From: Brevibacillus antibioticus
Lineage (GTDB): Bacteria; Bacillota; Bacilli; Brevibacillales; Brevibacillaceae
Direction: 5' to 3'
DNA: 64,000 nt
Assembly: GCF_005217615.1 (NCBI RefSeq)
Contig: NZ_SZNK01000001.1
Span: forward strand, 1,197,501-1,261,500
The stretch's first letter is position 1, and each line of letters begins with the position of its first letter. The notes beneath the pieces were generated by a model. That model worked only from the letters and a program-made list of their open reading frames with translations. It ran no database searches and was not told the origin of the DNA. A program made the position numbers and the translations under genes. Shown piece after piece: positions 45,520 to 55,724 of the stretch.

Positions 45520-48500
45520 AGAAACTAACCCAGACTATATTTGAAAAAACCGTATCAGGAAAAATAGACGAACAAACCGGAATTGAATTGCTGACGCTTC
45601 TCAAGCAAGAAGAAGAGGCAGAGGCGGCAGATGATATTGCGATCATCGGGATGTCTGCGCTATTGCCATCTGCATCGAATGCGGAGCAGTTTTGGCAAAA
45701 TATCAGCCAAAAAAAAGACTGTATCATTCCGTTCCCGCAATCCAGATGCGACGACAGCCTTCCTTTTCTCACTACGTACACACATGTAAGCCCGGATTCT
45801 GCTGAGTTTCAAGAAGGCGGTTTTCTTGATGCGATAGACAAGTTTGACTATAAATTTTTCCGTTTGCCTCCGAAGGAAGCAACTTTGATGGACCCACACC
45901 AGCGATTATTTTTGCAAACAGCTTGGGAAGCGATTGAGGATGCAGGGTATGGCGGAAGACTGACAGAAACCAAAACAGGCGTCTATCTCGGTTATGCCAA
46001 CTGGCCGGCCTACGGGCAAACCATTTCTCTGTATGAGCCTGACCTGACCAGCATGGTGATCCCGAGCAATTTGCCATCGAACATCGCTGCACGAATTTCT
46101 TACCTGTTAAATCTAAAAGGCCCAAGCATGCTGATCGACACAGCATGCTCCTCATCATTGGTGGCTACCCATATCGCTTGCCAGGCGCTCCAACGTGGAG
46201 AGTGCGAGCTAGCCATCGTCGGCGGGGTGAAGGTCAACTTGTATCCAGTAAAAGGCGTTTTGAGCGCTGGCATTGAGTCGGATGATTTCCGTACCAGGAC
46301 GTTTGACCATCAGTCGTCCGGCACAGTTTGGGGAGAAGGCTCCGTGGCCTTGCTGCTGAAACCGCTGCGCAAAGCACTCGCAGATCGAGACATGATCCAT
46401 GCGGTAATCAAAGGTTCGGCGATTAACCAGGACGGGAACTCCGTAGGGATTAGCGCTCCGAACATGGAGAGGCAAGAACAAGTGATCGTCAGTGCTTGGG
46501 AGAATGCGGGGATTGATCCTGAAACCATCACCTATATTGAAGCGCATGGCACAGCAACCCGCTTAGGCGATCCGATTGAAGTGGAAGCGATCAACCGGGC
46601 ATTCCAACGTTATACGGACAAAAAACAATTTTGTGCAATCGGCTCGGTTAAAAGCAACATTGGTCATCTGGATTATCTCTCCGGGATGGCGGGTTTGGTC
46701 AAATCGATCTTGGCACTCAAACATAAAAAGCTGCCGCCAACCTTGCATTTTACTCGGCCTAATGCCAACATCCCGTTTGAGGATTCACCGGTTTACATCA
46801 ATAACATGCTACGGGAGTGGGAAACGGATAAGCATCCACGTCGGTGCGGCGTCAGTTCGTTTGGATTCAGTGGAACCAACTGTCACGTGGTGTTGGAAGA
46901 AGCTCCCGTTTATCCACTAGAAAGCGGGAGGGACGAAGAGACCGTTCACCTGCTGACGCTTTCAACCAAGAGCGAAACCTCACTTCGTCGTTTGGTGGGC
47001 CACTTTCAAGACTACCTGTACCATGCTGATGATGTTGTGCTAAGTGATCTTTGCTATACCGCTAATACGGGACGGGAGCATTACGACTACAGACTTGCCC
47101 TCGTTTTTTCTGATCAAAACGATTTACAGGAGAAGCTGCAAGTCATCGTCGATAGTCCATTCGAAGCTCTCGATGTGGCCGATGTATATTACCGCAAAAT
47201 CAAAAGGAGCACAGGCAAAAAAGAAGCGCTGGAAGAAGGAGAGCTGTCCTCTCAGCAAATGCATGATTTGACCAAAGCATTACAGCAAAAACTGATTGAT
47301 CACCGAGGGGCAGGACTGATCGACGAGCTGTTTTTGCATGAAGTAGCGATCTCTTACATACAAGGGGCTCAGGTGGATTGGGAACAGCTCTACCTGGACA
47401 AGAACCCTTACAAGCTGAATCTGCCAGTTTATCCGTTTGATCGGGAGCGTTGCTGGTTTGATTTCGGTTCGGCAAGCTATGCAGCCTTCACTGAAACAGC
47501 CGCTACAGTTACCAGTGAAGGTGTCAGATTCGCATCTAACCAAAAGTCGACTTCGTTAAAGCAGGTCACGTTGACCGGACGAAAAGATAACAACTACACC
47601 GTAACCGAACAATTCATCGGAACCATCTGGGGTGACGTTTTAGGGCTGGATGACATTAACATCCATGATAGTTTTTACGAATTAGGTGGGGACTCTGTAA
47701 TCGCGATGAACGTGATTGCTGCAATGGAAAGAAAAATCGGAAAGAAGCTGGAGATGTCCGGTCTGTTTGAAAAGCAGACGGTCCACGACTATGCAGCATA
47801 CCTGGATGAAAAAGGATTCGGTGACAGCAAACTGTGGGAAGAAGCGTCAGGTACGGTGTCGGTTGAAGATCCTAATCCAGAGGATTTCGACCAGACGTTC
47901 CCATTGTCGGAAGTGCAAATGGCATATTTCATAGGGCGTAACGACAATTTTGAGCTGGGTGGCGTCTCCACCTATAGCTATTTGGAAATTGAGACCGAGT
48001 GGGATATGGAGAGGTTAAACAGAAGTTTGCAGAAGATAATCGATCGTCATCCAATGCTGCGTGCTGTAATCCTTAATTCGGGCGAACAGCAATTCCTCCG
48101 CGATTGCGAGCCGTACTACATCGAAGTTCAAGATATTAGCGGCTTGGGACAAGAAGAACAGCTAGAAGTGATTGAACGAGAGCGGCAGATACGTTCCCAC
48201 TTCGTCTTCGATACGGAGAGGTGGCCGATGTTTGAGTGCAAAGCCTTGAAGCTCTCCGACAAGAAACACTACCTATTCGTCGGTTTTGATGCCTTGATCG
48301 TGGATGGCAGCAGTGTGCAGATCATCTGCAAGGAACTGGTGGAGGGCTATGAGCAGCCAGAAAAAGAGCTGGCACCGCTTTCTTTCACCTTCAGGGACTA
48401 TCAGATGGCCTACAGTAAAATGAAGCAAAGTGAGCCATATCTGGCGCATAGAGCCTGGTGGCTGAACAAGTTGCCTGACTTCCCGTCAGCTCCGAAACTG

Positions 48501-51500
48501 CCGATGAAAGCAAGCTTGTCCAGCATCCAAAAACCACAGTTCCGTCGCTTTCGCAAAATGTTTTCGCAAAAAAAGTGGCAACAAATTCGCAAGCTCGCGC
48601 AGGAGAAGCATGTGACGCCATCGGTGCTGTTATGCAGCATGTATGCGGAAGTCCTTGCCTTCTGGAGCAACCAACCAAAATTGGCGATCAATTTGACCTT
48701 GTTCAACCGACTTCCATTCCATCCTGACGTTCCGAACATCGTCGGTGATTTCACCTCACTGATTTTGTTGGATGTGGACACCACCTCAAGCGATTCGTTC
48801 TGGGAACGTGTGATGCTTGTACAGTCCATACTAATGTCCTCACTCGAGCACCGTTTCTACGATGGTATCGAATTTATACGCGACTACGTGAAGTATCACA
48901 ACATGGAAGTCGGAAAAGCTGTTATGCCATACGTTTTTACCAGCATGCTGAGTAACCGGGAGGGTGGAGACGGTTATTTGAGTAAGCTGGGTACGATTAA
49001 AAAAGGCATTTCCCAAACGCCGCAGGTCTTTTTGGATAATCAAGCCTCCGAAATGGACGGGCAGCTTTGCATCACATGGGATTACGTTGATCAATTGTTT
49101 GATGAGAAACTAATCGCAGTGATGTTCGATCAATATGTTTCGATGATCGATTCAATGGCAGAAAAAAAAGACATGCCGACTCTGGAGATCTCATTTGCCG
49201 ACCGTCAATTGATTGCCGAGTATAACGACACCACTGAGCCGATCGAACCAACTACTCTGCATCAGTTGTTTATTCAGCAGGCGAAACGAGTACCGCAAAA
49301 CATTGCCGCCATGGATGAATATACACAGATTTCTTATCGTGAGTTGGACGAAAGATCCAACCAAGTCGCAAATGCCCTTGAGAGCCAAGGGGTCGGTCTG
49401 CATGACTTTGTGGCGATCTCTGCGGAACGAAGAGTGGAAACCGTTATCCATATACTCGGTATTCTGAAGATCGGGGCAGCCTTTGTGCCAATTGATCCAG
49501 AATACCCGGCTGAACGCAGGGACTATATCTATAAGTACAGCAATTGCATCGCCATGATCGACTCAACTATGGACGTGTCTTCCTTTAGCAATGTCTACGA
49601 ACCGAGCGCCGACACCTTCCATGTCAGAAACACTGCATATGTAATCCATACATCAGGAAGTACAGGAAATCCAAAAGGCGTAGTCATCACGCACGCTGCC
49701 GTAACCAATACAATTCTCGATATCAACCAAAAATTTAACGTTACAGATACGGACAAGCTGATCGGCCTTTCTTCCTTCTGTTTTGACTTATCTGTGTTCG
49801 ATTTGTTTGGTGCGTTAAGCGCGGGAGCCAGCTTGTACATCGTGGCTGACTCACGAGACATGAGCGAGATGATCCGATTGATGAACCACCACCAGTTTAC
49901 GGTGTGGAATTCGGTGCCAGCATTTATGGATCTATTGATGGAGCAGGTTCCAGACGACTTTCTCAATGAAAGTTTGCGTGTCGTGATGTTAAGTGGTGAC
50001 TGGATTCCCGCACAACTGCCAGCCCGTATCGTGCAGAAATTTACACAAGCCGAAGTCATCAGCTTGGGCGGTGCAACGGAAGTGTCCATTTGGTCGATTT
50101 ATTACCCGATTAAGGACGTAAAAAGACATCAACTCAGCATTCCATATGGGTATCCGCTTGCCAATCAAACCTTATATGTGCTTAACCACCGCATTGACTT
50201 TTGCCCAGTAGATGTAATGGGTGAGCTCTACATCGGTGGGGTGGGACTGGCCGAAGGTTATCTCAATGAAATGGAAAAAACCAATTCAGCCTTCATCAAG
50301 CATCCGACGCTCGGGCCGCTTTATCGCACAGGTGACTATGGCATACTGCGTCGAGAAGGTTATATCGAATTTTTGGGCAGAAAAGACCATCAGATCAAAA
50401 TCAGAGGCTTCCGTATCGAGTTGGGTGAAATCGAGAACAGCCTGCTAGCTTATCCTGGCGTGCAACGTGCCGTCGTCTTGGTGCGTGAGGAAAAGGGGAA
50501 AAAGCTGCTTATCGCCTACTTCACTGCAAGCGGGAAGATTCCATCGGCGGACCTGAAGGCCTTTGTGGCAAATAAACTGCCAGAGTACATGGTGCCAAGC
50601 GGAATCGTTCAACTTTCCGAAATCCCGTTGTCAGCTACGGGAAAAGTGGATCGCAAACTATTGCAAGCACTCGAAGTTTCTCTGGATTTGGGCCACACCT
50701 ACACTGCGCCACGCAATGAGACGGAACACCAATTGGTACGCATTTGGCAAGAGATCCTCAATGTGGAAAAAGTAGGTATTCAGGACAATTTCTTTGAACT
50801 TGGCGGAGACTCATTGAGATTGCAACGGGTCAAAAATCGGATTGAAAACAAGTTTAATTTGAAAATATCAGTAAGCAAGCTGTTTGAGGAGCCAACCGTG
50901 GAAGGTCTCGCCAAGTATATTTTCGCTATGGATGTATACGATTCGATTGCTACTCCGGTTCAAGTCCAGTTGGAAGCAACCGCCAGCGTTCAAAAGGCGA
51001 ACGTGGAGAAGGCCAACGTCTATTATTGGTCGCCTGTTGTCCACTGGCAGCGCAATGGCGACACGATCAAGATTGGTTCCTACGAAGTCAAAGATCCGGC
51101 TCTCGTACAGCTGCTCCCAGAAATTTATTTCCTATCACAAAAAGGTGTAACGGCAGACAGTTTGAACCAAATCTTTAACCACCTGACGCAAGCCGCCCTG
51201 CATGACTTGATGCAAGAACTTGTTGATCGACGGATTCTGATCAACTCACTGCTTACACCGATGGAGATTTTCGCTACACAAGAAACTCTGTTTTCTCATC
51301 CGTATGGCGAAGAGATTCTCTACGATGCCCAAGCTTTGGAATCTTACAAACGCAACATTCAAGCGAAACGTACACAGGTGAGTACGTCTGAGGAAATTGC
51401 GCTGACTCAAACCAAGCCTTTTCCAGCGTACATTAGCAATCGCAAATCTCATCGTGTGTTTGAAACGCAAGAGGCGATTCGTTGGGAAGACTTCTCCCAT

Positions 51501-54500
51501 GCGCTATCGATCCTCAAACAACATCAGGCCGACCCGAACATTCGTTACTACTATCCGAGTGCCGGTGGAATGTATCCTATTGATACTTATATCTATGTGA
51601 AAGCGGGCCGGGTCGAAGGACTAGCGGAAGGAATTTACTACTTTAATCCAGTTCGCAATTCTTTACAGCTTGTCAGCAACGGAAAGCTGGAAATGGAAAA
51701 AATGCATTATATAGGAAATAAGGAAATCGGTCTGCAATCCGCTTTCACCGTATTCTTCATTTATAAACCAGAAGCGAATATGCCGAAGTACGGGTTTAGA
51801 GGGTATTACTATGCTGTGCTCGACACTGGCGTAATGAGTGCGATGTTTGCCCAAGCAGCCGAGTTGAACGGGCTTGGAACCTGCTCGATCGGTGACCTTG
51901 ATTTTGACAAGATCAGAAAGTATTTCCGATTGAATGATAATCAGGTATTCATTCATGCGATAGAAGGTGGCTTGAAGGCCCAGCAACAGTCCATTCGACT
52001 CTTGCCAAAACAGGAATATTACGCAGTCTCCTCTGCGCAAAAGCGGATGTACATCCTCAATCAACTGGATCAGGAGGCGCTCGGCTATAATACACCCGCC
52101 GCCATGATGCTTGTGGGACGATTGGACAGAACGAGACTGGAAGAAGCTTTTGAAGCGTTGGTCAAACGTCATGAAGTATTGCGCACGTCCTTTGCCTTCG
52201 TTGACCAAGAGCCTGTTCAAATCGTCCACGACTCGGTCTCTTTTCAAGTGGGGTATGTGGAAGCCGCTGAAGAGGAAACATCCCTTTATGAAATGATCAG
52301 GCAGTTTATCCAACCGTTCAACCTGGTTGAAGCTCCGCTATTCCGTGTTCAACTGGTGAAAGTCGAGGAAGAGAAGCATCTGTTGTTCTTCGACTTGCAC
52401 CACATCGTGACAGACTGGACATCGTCAGGGATTTTGTTGCATGAGTTCGCAACTCTATACAATGGCGGTGAATTACCAGCGTTGTCGGTTCAGTACAAAG
52501 AATTTTCCGCTTGGCAGAACGATCAGCTGGAAAACCATCCAAAATTAAAGCAACAAGAAGATTACTGGATGCGCTTGCTTGAGGGGGAGCTTCCTGTACT
52601 GCAATTGCCGACAGACTACCCACGACCTGCTTTGCAAAACTATGAAGGGGCACAAGTTCGCTTGTTCATCGACACATCCCTTGTGAACGGACTAAAGCAA
52701 ATCAGCCACGAAACCGGCTCTACATTGTACATGGTACTGTTGGCCGCAGTAAACGTGCTGTTGTCCAAATATTCCGGTCTAGAGGACATCCTTATCTGCT
52801 CGCCAGTCTCTGGACGGGAGCATGCTGATCTGGAATCGCTGCCGGGGATATTCGTCAACACGCTGGTGTTACGAAACGAACCGCGAAGTGCTCTGTCTTT
52901 CCGCGAGTTTGTCGTCGATTTGCGAGGTCGTGTCCTCGAAGCGATGGAAAACCAAGCATATCAATTCGATTCTTTGGTCAATAAACTTGATCTGGCCCGT
53001 GATACCAGCCGTAACCCAATCAGTGACATGATGTTTATCATGCGGGAAAACTGGGTGACCGCGCTCCAACTACATGAGCTGCAAATCCAACCATATGAGT
53101 TGGAATTGCATATCAGCCGCTTTGACCTGACATTTGAAGCGATTGAACAGGCTGACGGTATCCAGTTGGACTTGCTATATCGCAGAAGCCTGTTTGAACC
53201 AGCTACGATTGAAAAAATGGGACACCACTTCATCTGCATACTCGAACAGATCGTACAAAATATTCAACTACCGCTGTCCGAGATAAGTATGTTGCCAAAA
53301 GCTGAATATCAACAGCTGCTGACGCTGCACGACACAACTATCCCATATCAACGAGATAAATCGATTGTGCAATGGTTTCAAGAACAAGTGAATCGTTCAC
53401 CTGATCGAACGGCAGTCATCTACGAAGACCATGGTATGACCTACCGTGAATTGGATGAGCGAAGCAGCCTCTTGGCAAAATTGCTCATCGCCAAGGGAGC
53501 AGGGCAAGATCAGATCGTTGGGATCATGGTAGAGCCGACATTGGATTTGATGGTTGGGCTGTTTGCCATTTTGAAAGCGGGCGGAGCGTACATGCCGATT
53601 GACCCTGCCTATCCACGGGAGAGGATTGAGTACATGCTCCAAGACAGCGGAGCGCATGTCTTGTTAACACAGTCCTGCTTGCTTCCGAATGTTCATTATG
53701 CAGGTGACGTGCTTTGTCTCGACGATGAGAAGGTGTTCCAAAAGGCGGATGAGCTGCAGTACGCATGGGAGCCAGTCGCTCATGACCCCGATCAAACCGT
53801 CTATGTGATCTACACGTCTGGCACCACAGGTAATCCAAAAGGCGTAAAAGTCAGACATCACTCGCTCGTCAACCTGCTCACATGGTTTACCGAGGAATTC
53901 GACATCAATGAACAAGAGCGTATTCTGCTAATTAGCCCGATCGGTTTTGATTTGTCGGTGAAGAACCTTTTCAGCGCTCTGTTAAAAGGGGGAACTCTGG
54001 TCATCTATCCGAGTGGTTTGTACGATTACAACACCATGTCAGACACCATCGCCAAACAGCAAATCACGCTTATCAACTGTACGCCAAGCGCATTTTATCC
54101 CTTAATCGAATTTAATAAACAAAATCAATTTGAGCGAATCAAGTCTTTACGAAAGGTATTCCTCGGAGGCGAGCCGATCAACTGCCAGTTTTTTATTCCA
54201 TGGCTCGAATCAGAAAACTGCCAGAGCGAGATCGTCAATACATACGGTCCGACTGAATGTACAGACATCAGTGCCTTTCACCGGCTGGACAAGGACAAAA
54301 TCTACGGATCCGTCACCGTACCAATCGGCAAACCGGTGTACAATACCAGCCTGTATATCGTTGATGCGAACAACCACCTTGTTCCATATGGCTTACTTGG
54401 AGAGTTATGCATCGGTGGTGAGATGGTGTCCAAGGGATACCACAACAAACCAGAACTAACTGCAGAAAAATTTGTCCCCAATCCGTTTGTGCCGGGTACT

Positions 54501-55709
54501 CTGATGTACAAAACAGGTGACTTGACAAGATGGTTGCCAGACGGAAGCATCGATTTCATCGGACGAGTTGACAATCAAGTGAAGATTCGCGGCTACCGGA
54601 TAGAATTGGGTGAAGTTGAGAAGATACTGCTTAAACATGAAAAAGTAAAAGACGCAGCTGTGATCGTCAAGCAGACGCAAGACGACAAATACCTGCGCGC
54701 CTTCTATATTTCCGAAGAATCGTTATCAAGCCACGAACTTAGAGTCTACGCGCAAGAACAAATGCCGCATTATATGGTTCCACGCAGCTTTACCTTGCTG
54801 GAACAATTGCCGTTGACACCAAATGGAAAAGTGGACAAAAGAACGCTTGGTCAGTTCGACGAACAAGCCGAGATGCCACAAGAGGGCTTTGCACCGAAAA
54901 CGGATGTGGAAGAACATCTTTTCTATGTATGGAAGCAGTTGCTTAATACTCCCTACATCGGGGTCAACGACAGTTTTTTTGATCTCGGTGGTGATTCACT
55001 CTTGGTCATCCGAATGCACGCTATGCTGGAGGAAACTTATCCAGGCAAGCTAAGCGTCTCTGATTTGTTTTCGTACCCGACGATTTCCCGCATGGCAGCG
55101 TTTATCAACCAAAAAGCGGAGCAAAAAAGCATTCAGCTTCAGACCATGCCACTTCCTGCCGATTTTCTGCCTAAGCGGCAAGACAATCAAGAAGCCAAGT
55201 CACTCAAGGTAAGAGTAGATGAGGATACCGCAGGCCAAGTCAAGACCGTCGCGGCGAAGCTGGGAGTCGTGACTCCAGTACAAGTTATGTTGGTTGCCTA
55301 TGTGATGCTGCTTGCTGAAATCACCAGCGAGTCATACGTAGCTGTTCAGATGATGAACGGTCCCGACAGAGAGGTAAATCAGTTGACGATTCGGCTGGCC
55401 GAGGTAAGAGAATTGGCTGACCTGTTCACGGTCATGCAGAACGGTTCACCTTATTCGATGAACGAGATCAAACAGCTGAAGCCTGATCACGATGAGGCCT
55501 CGATTCTCCCGTTGTTCTATGTCAATCAGCATATAGAGAAGCATCTTCTCAAGCACTACGACCTCTGTCTCAAACTAGTGGATGACACAGACGGCTACAG
55601 CTTGATTTGGGATTACAATTCTCGCAGGCTCGACACAAACAGGGTAGAAGGATTGATCCATGCCTATGCCGCAATTTTGAAGCTCCTCAGCCACAAACTT
55701 TTGTCGTAA
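45516..55709 (+). CDS. Hybrid PKS-NRPS, KS-T-Cy-A(Cys)-T-Ox-C-A-T-C'
   Basis: A 3397-residue megasynthase. Order: KS (38-465, DTACSSS at ~209) with an AT-less linker; T (GGDSVIA ~725); heterocyclization domain (795-1212, FDALIVD supplies DxxxxD); A (1242-1716) with pocket D-L-F-N-M-S-L-I-W, a cysteine code, and the GGATE variant of A5; T (~1762); FMN-dependent SagB-like oxidase (~1960-2165); C (2168-2592, HHIVTDW in place of HHxxxDG); A (2619-3112) with pocket D-L-K-N-F-G-T-D-I, nearly that of the 37780 gene; T (~3157); and a half condensation domain (3207-3397). It should form a thiazole from Cys, then add a second amino acid. The KS-T-Cy-A-T-Ox part has the order of colibactin ClbK. Confidence 0.92.
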   Translation: MKKLTQTIFEKTVSGKIDEQTGIELLTLLKQEEEAEAADDIAIIGMSALLPSASNAEQFWQNISQKKDCIIPFPQSRCDDSLPFLTTYTHVSPDSAEFQEGGFLDAIDKFDYKFFRLPPKEATLMDPHQRLFLQTAWEAIEDAGYGGRLTETKTGVYLGYANWPAYGQTISLYEPDLTSMVIPSNLPSNIAARISYLLNLKGPSMLIDTACSSSLVATHIACQALQRGECELAIVGGVKVNLYPVKGVLSAGIESDDFRTRTFDHQSSGTVWGEGSVALLLKPLRKALADRDMIHAVIKGSAINQDGNSVGISAPNMERQEQVIVSAWENAGIDPETITYIEAHGTATRLGDPIEVEAINRAFQRYTDKKQFCAIGSVKSNIGHLDYLSGMAGLVKSILALKHKKLPPTLHFTRPNANIPFEDSPVYINNMLREWETDKHPRRCGVSSFGFSGTNCHVVLEEAPVYPLESGRDEETVHLLTLSTKSETSLRRLVGHFQDYLYHADDVVLSDLCYTANTGREHYDYRLALVFSDQNDLQEKLQVIVDSPFEALDVADVYYRKIKRSTGKKEALEEGELSSQQMHDLTKALQQKLIDHRGAGLIDELFLHEVAISYIQGAQVDWEQLYLDKNPYKLNLPVYPFDRERCWFDFGSASYAAFTETAATVTSEGVRFASNQKSTSLKQVTLTGRKDNNYTVTEQFIGTIWGDVLGLDDINIHDSFYELGGDSVIAMNVIAAMERKIGKKLEMSGLFEKQTVHDYAAYLDEKGFGDSKLWEEASGTVSVEDPNPEDFDQTFPLSEVQMAYFIGRNDNFELGGVSTYSYLEIETEWDMERLNRSLQKIIDRHPMLRAVILNSGEQQFLRDCEPYYIEVQDISGLGQEEQLEVIERERQIRSHFVFDTERWPMFECKALKLSDKKHYLFVGFDALIVDGSSVQIICKELVEGYEQPEKELAPLSFTFRDYQMAYSKMKQSEPYLAHRAWWLNKLPDFPSAPKLPMKASLSSIQKPQFRRFRKMFSQKKWQQIRKLAQEKHVTPSVLLCSMYAEVLAFWSNQPKLAINLTLFNRLPFHPDVPNIVGDFTSLILLDVDTTSSDSFWERVMLVQSILMSSLEHRFYDGIEFIRDYVKYHNMEVGKAVMPYVFTSMLSNREGGDGYLSKLGTIKKGISQTPQVFLDNQASEMDGQLCITWDYVDQLFDEKLIAVMFDQYVSMIDSMAEKKDMPTLEISFADRQLIAEYNDTTEPIEPTTLHQLFIQQAKRVPQNIAAMDEYTQISYRELDERSNQVANALESQGVGLHDFVAISAERRVETVIHILGILKIGAAFVPIDPEYPAERRDYIYKYSNCIAMIDSTMDVSSFSNVYEPSADTFHVRNTAYVIHTSGSTGNPKGVVITHAAVTNTILDINQKFNVTDTDKLIGLSSFCFDLSVFDLFGALSAGASLYIVADSRDMSEMIRLMNHHQFTVWNSVPAFMDLLMEQVPDDFLNESLRVVMLSGDWIPAQLPARIVQKFTQAEVISLGGATEVSIWSIYYPIKDVKRHQLSIPYGYPLANQTLYVLNHRIDFCPVDVMGELYIGGVGLAEGYLNEMEKTNSAFIKHPTLGPLYRTGDYGILRREGYIEFLGRKDHQIKIRGFRIELGEIENSLLAYPGVQRAVVLVREEKGKKLLIAYFTASGKIPSADLKAFVANKLPEYMVPSGIVQLSEIPLSATGKVDRKLLQALEVSLDLGHTYTAPRNETEHQLVRIWQEILNVEKVGIQDNFFELGGDSLRLQRVKNRIENKFNLKISVSKLFEEPTVEGLAKYIFAMDVYDSIATPVQVQLEATASVQKANVEKANVYYWSPVVHWQRNGDTIKIGSYEVKDPALVQLLPEIYFLSQKGVTADSLNQIFNHLTQAALHDLMQELVDRRILINSLLTPMEIFATQETLFSHPYGEEILYDAQALESYKRNIQAKRTQVSTSEEIALTQTKPFPAYISNRKSHRVFETQEAIRWEDFSHALSILKQHQADPNIRYYYPSAGGMYPIDTYIYVKAGRVEGLAEGIYYFNPVRNSLQLVSNGKLEMEKMHYIGNKEIGLQSAFTVFFIYKPEANMPKYGFRGYYYAVLDTGVMSAMFAQAAELNGLGTCSIGDLDFDKIRKYFRLNDNQVFIHAIEGGLKAQQQSIRLLPKQEYYAVSSAQKRMYILNQLDQEALGYNTPAAMMLVGRLDRTRLEEAFEALVKRHEVLRTSFAFVDQEPVQIVHDSVSFQVGYVEAAEEETSLYEMIRQFIQPFNLVEAPLFRVQLVKVEEEKHLLFFDLHHIVTDWTSSGILLHEFATLYNGGELPALSVQYKEFSAWQNDQLENHPKLKQQEDYWMRLLEGELPVLQLPTDYPRPALQNYEGAQVRLFIDTSLVNGLKQISHETGSTLYMVLLAAVNVLLSKYSGLEDILICSPVSGREHADLESLPGIFVNTLVLRNEPRSALSFREFVVDLRGRVLEAMENQAYQFDSLVNKLDLARDTSRNPISDMMFIMRENWVTALQLHELQIQPYELELHISRFDLTFEAIEQADGIQLDLLYRRSLFEPATIEKMGHHFICILEQIVQNIQLPLSEISMLPKAEYQQLLTLHDTTIPYQRDKSIVQWFQEQVNRSPDRTAVIYEDHGMTYRELDERSSLLAKLLIAKGAGQDQIVGIMVEPTLDLMVGLFAILKAGGAYMPIDPAYPRERIEYMLQDSGAHVLLTQSCLLPNVHYAGDVLCLDDEKVFQKADELQYAWEPVAHDPDQTVYVIYTSGTTGNPKGVKVRHHSLVNLLTWFTEEFDINEQERILLISPIGFDLSVKNLFSALLKGGTLVIYPSGLYDYNTMSDTIAKQQITLINCTPSAFYPLIEFNKQNQFERIKSLRKVFLGGEPINCQFFIPWLESENCQSEIVNTYGPTECTDISAFHRLDKDKIYGSVTVPIGKPVYNTSLYIVDANNHLVPYGLLGELCIGGEMVSKGYHNKPELTAEKFVPNPFVPGTLMYKTGDLTRWLPDGSIDFIGRVDNQVKIRGYRIELGEVEKILLKHEKVKDAAVIVKQTQDDKYLRAFYISEESLSSHELRVYAQEQMPHYMVPRSFTLLEQLPLTPNGKVDKRTLGQFDEQAEMPQEGFAPKTDVEEHLFYVWKQLLNTPYIGVNDSFFDLGGDSLLVIRMHAMLEETYPGKLSVSDLFSYPTISRMAAFINQKAEQKSIQLQTMPLPADFLPKRQDNQEAKSLKVRVDEDTAGQVKTVAAKLGVVTPVQVMLVAYVMLLAEITSESYVAVQMMNGPDREVNQLTIRLAEVRELADLFTVMQNGSPYSMNEIKQLKPDHDEASILPLFYVNQHIEKHLLKHYDLCLKLVDDTDGYSLIWDYNSRRLDTNRVEGLIHAYAAILKLLSHKLLS

Positions 55710-55724
55710 CGGAGGATTTTTACT

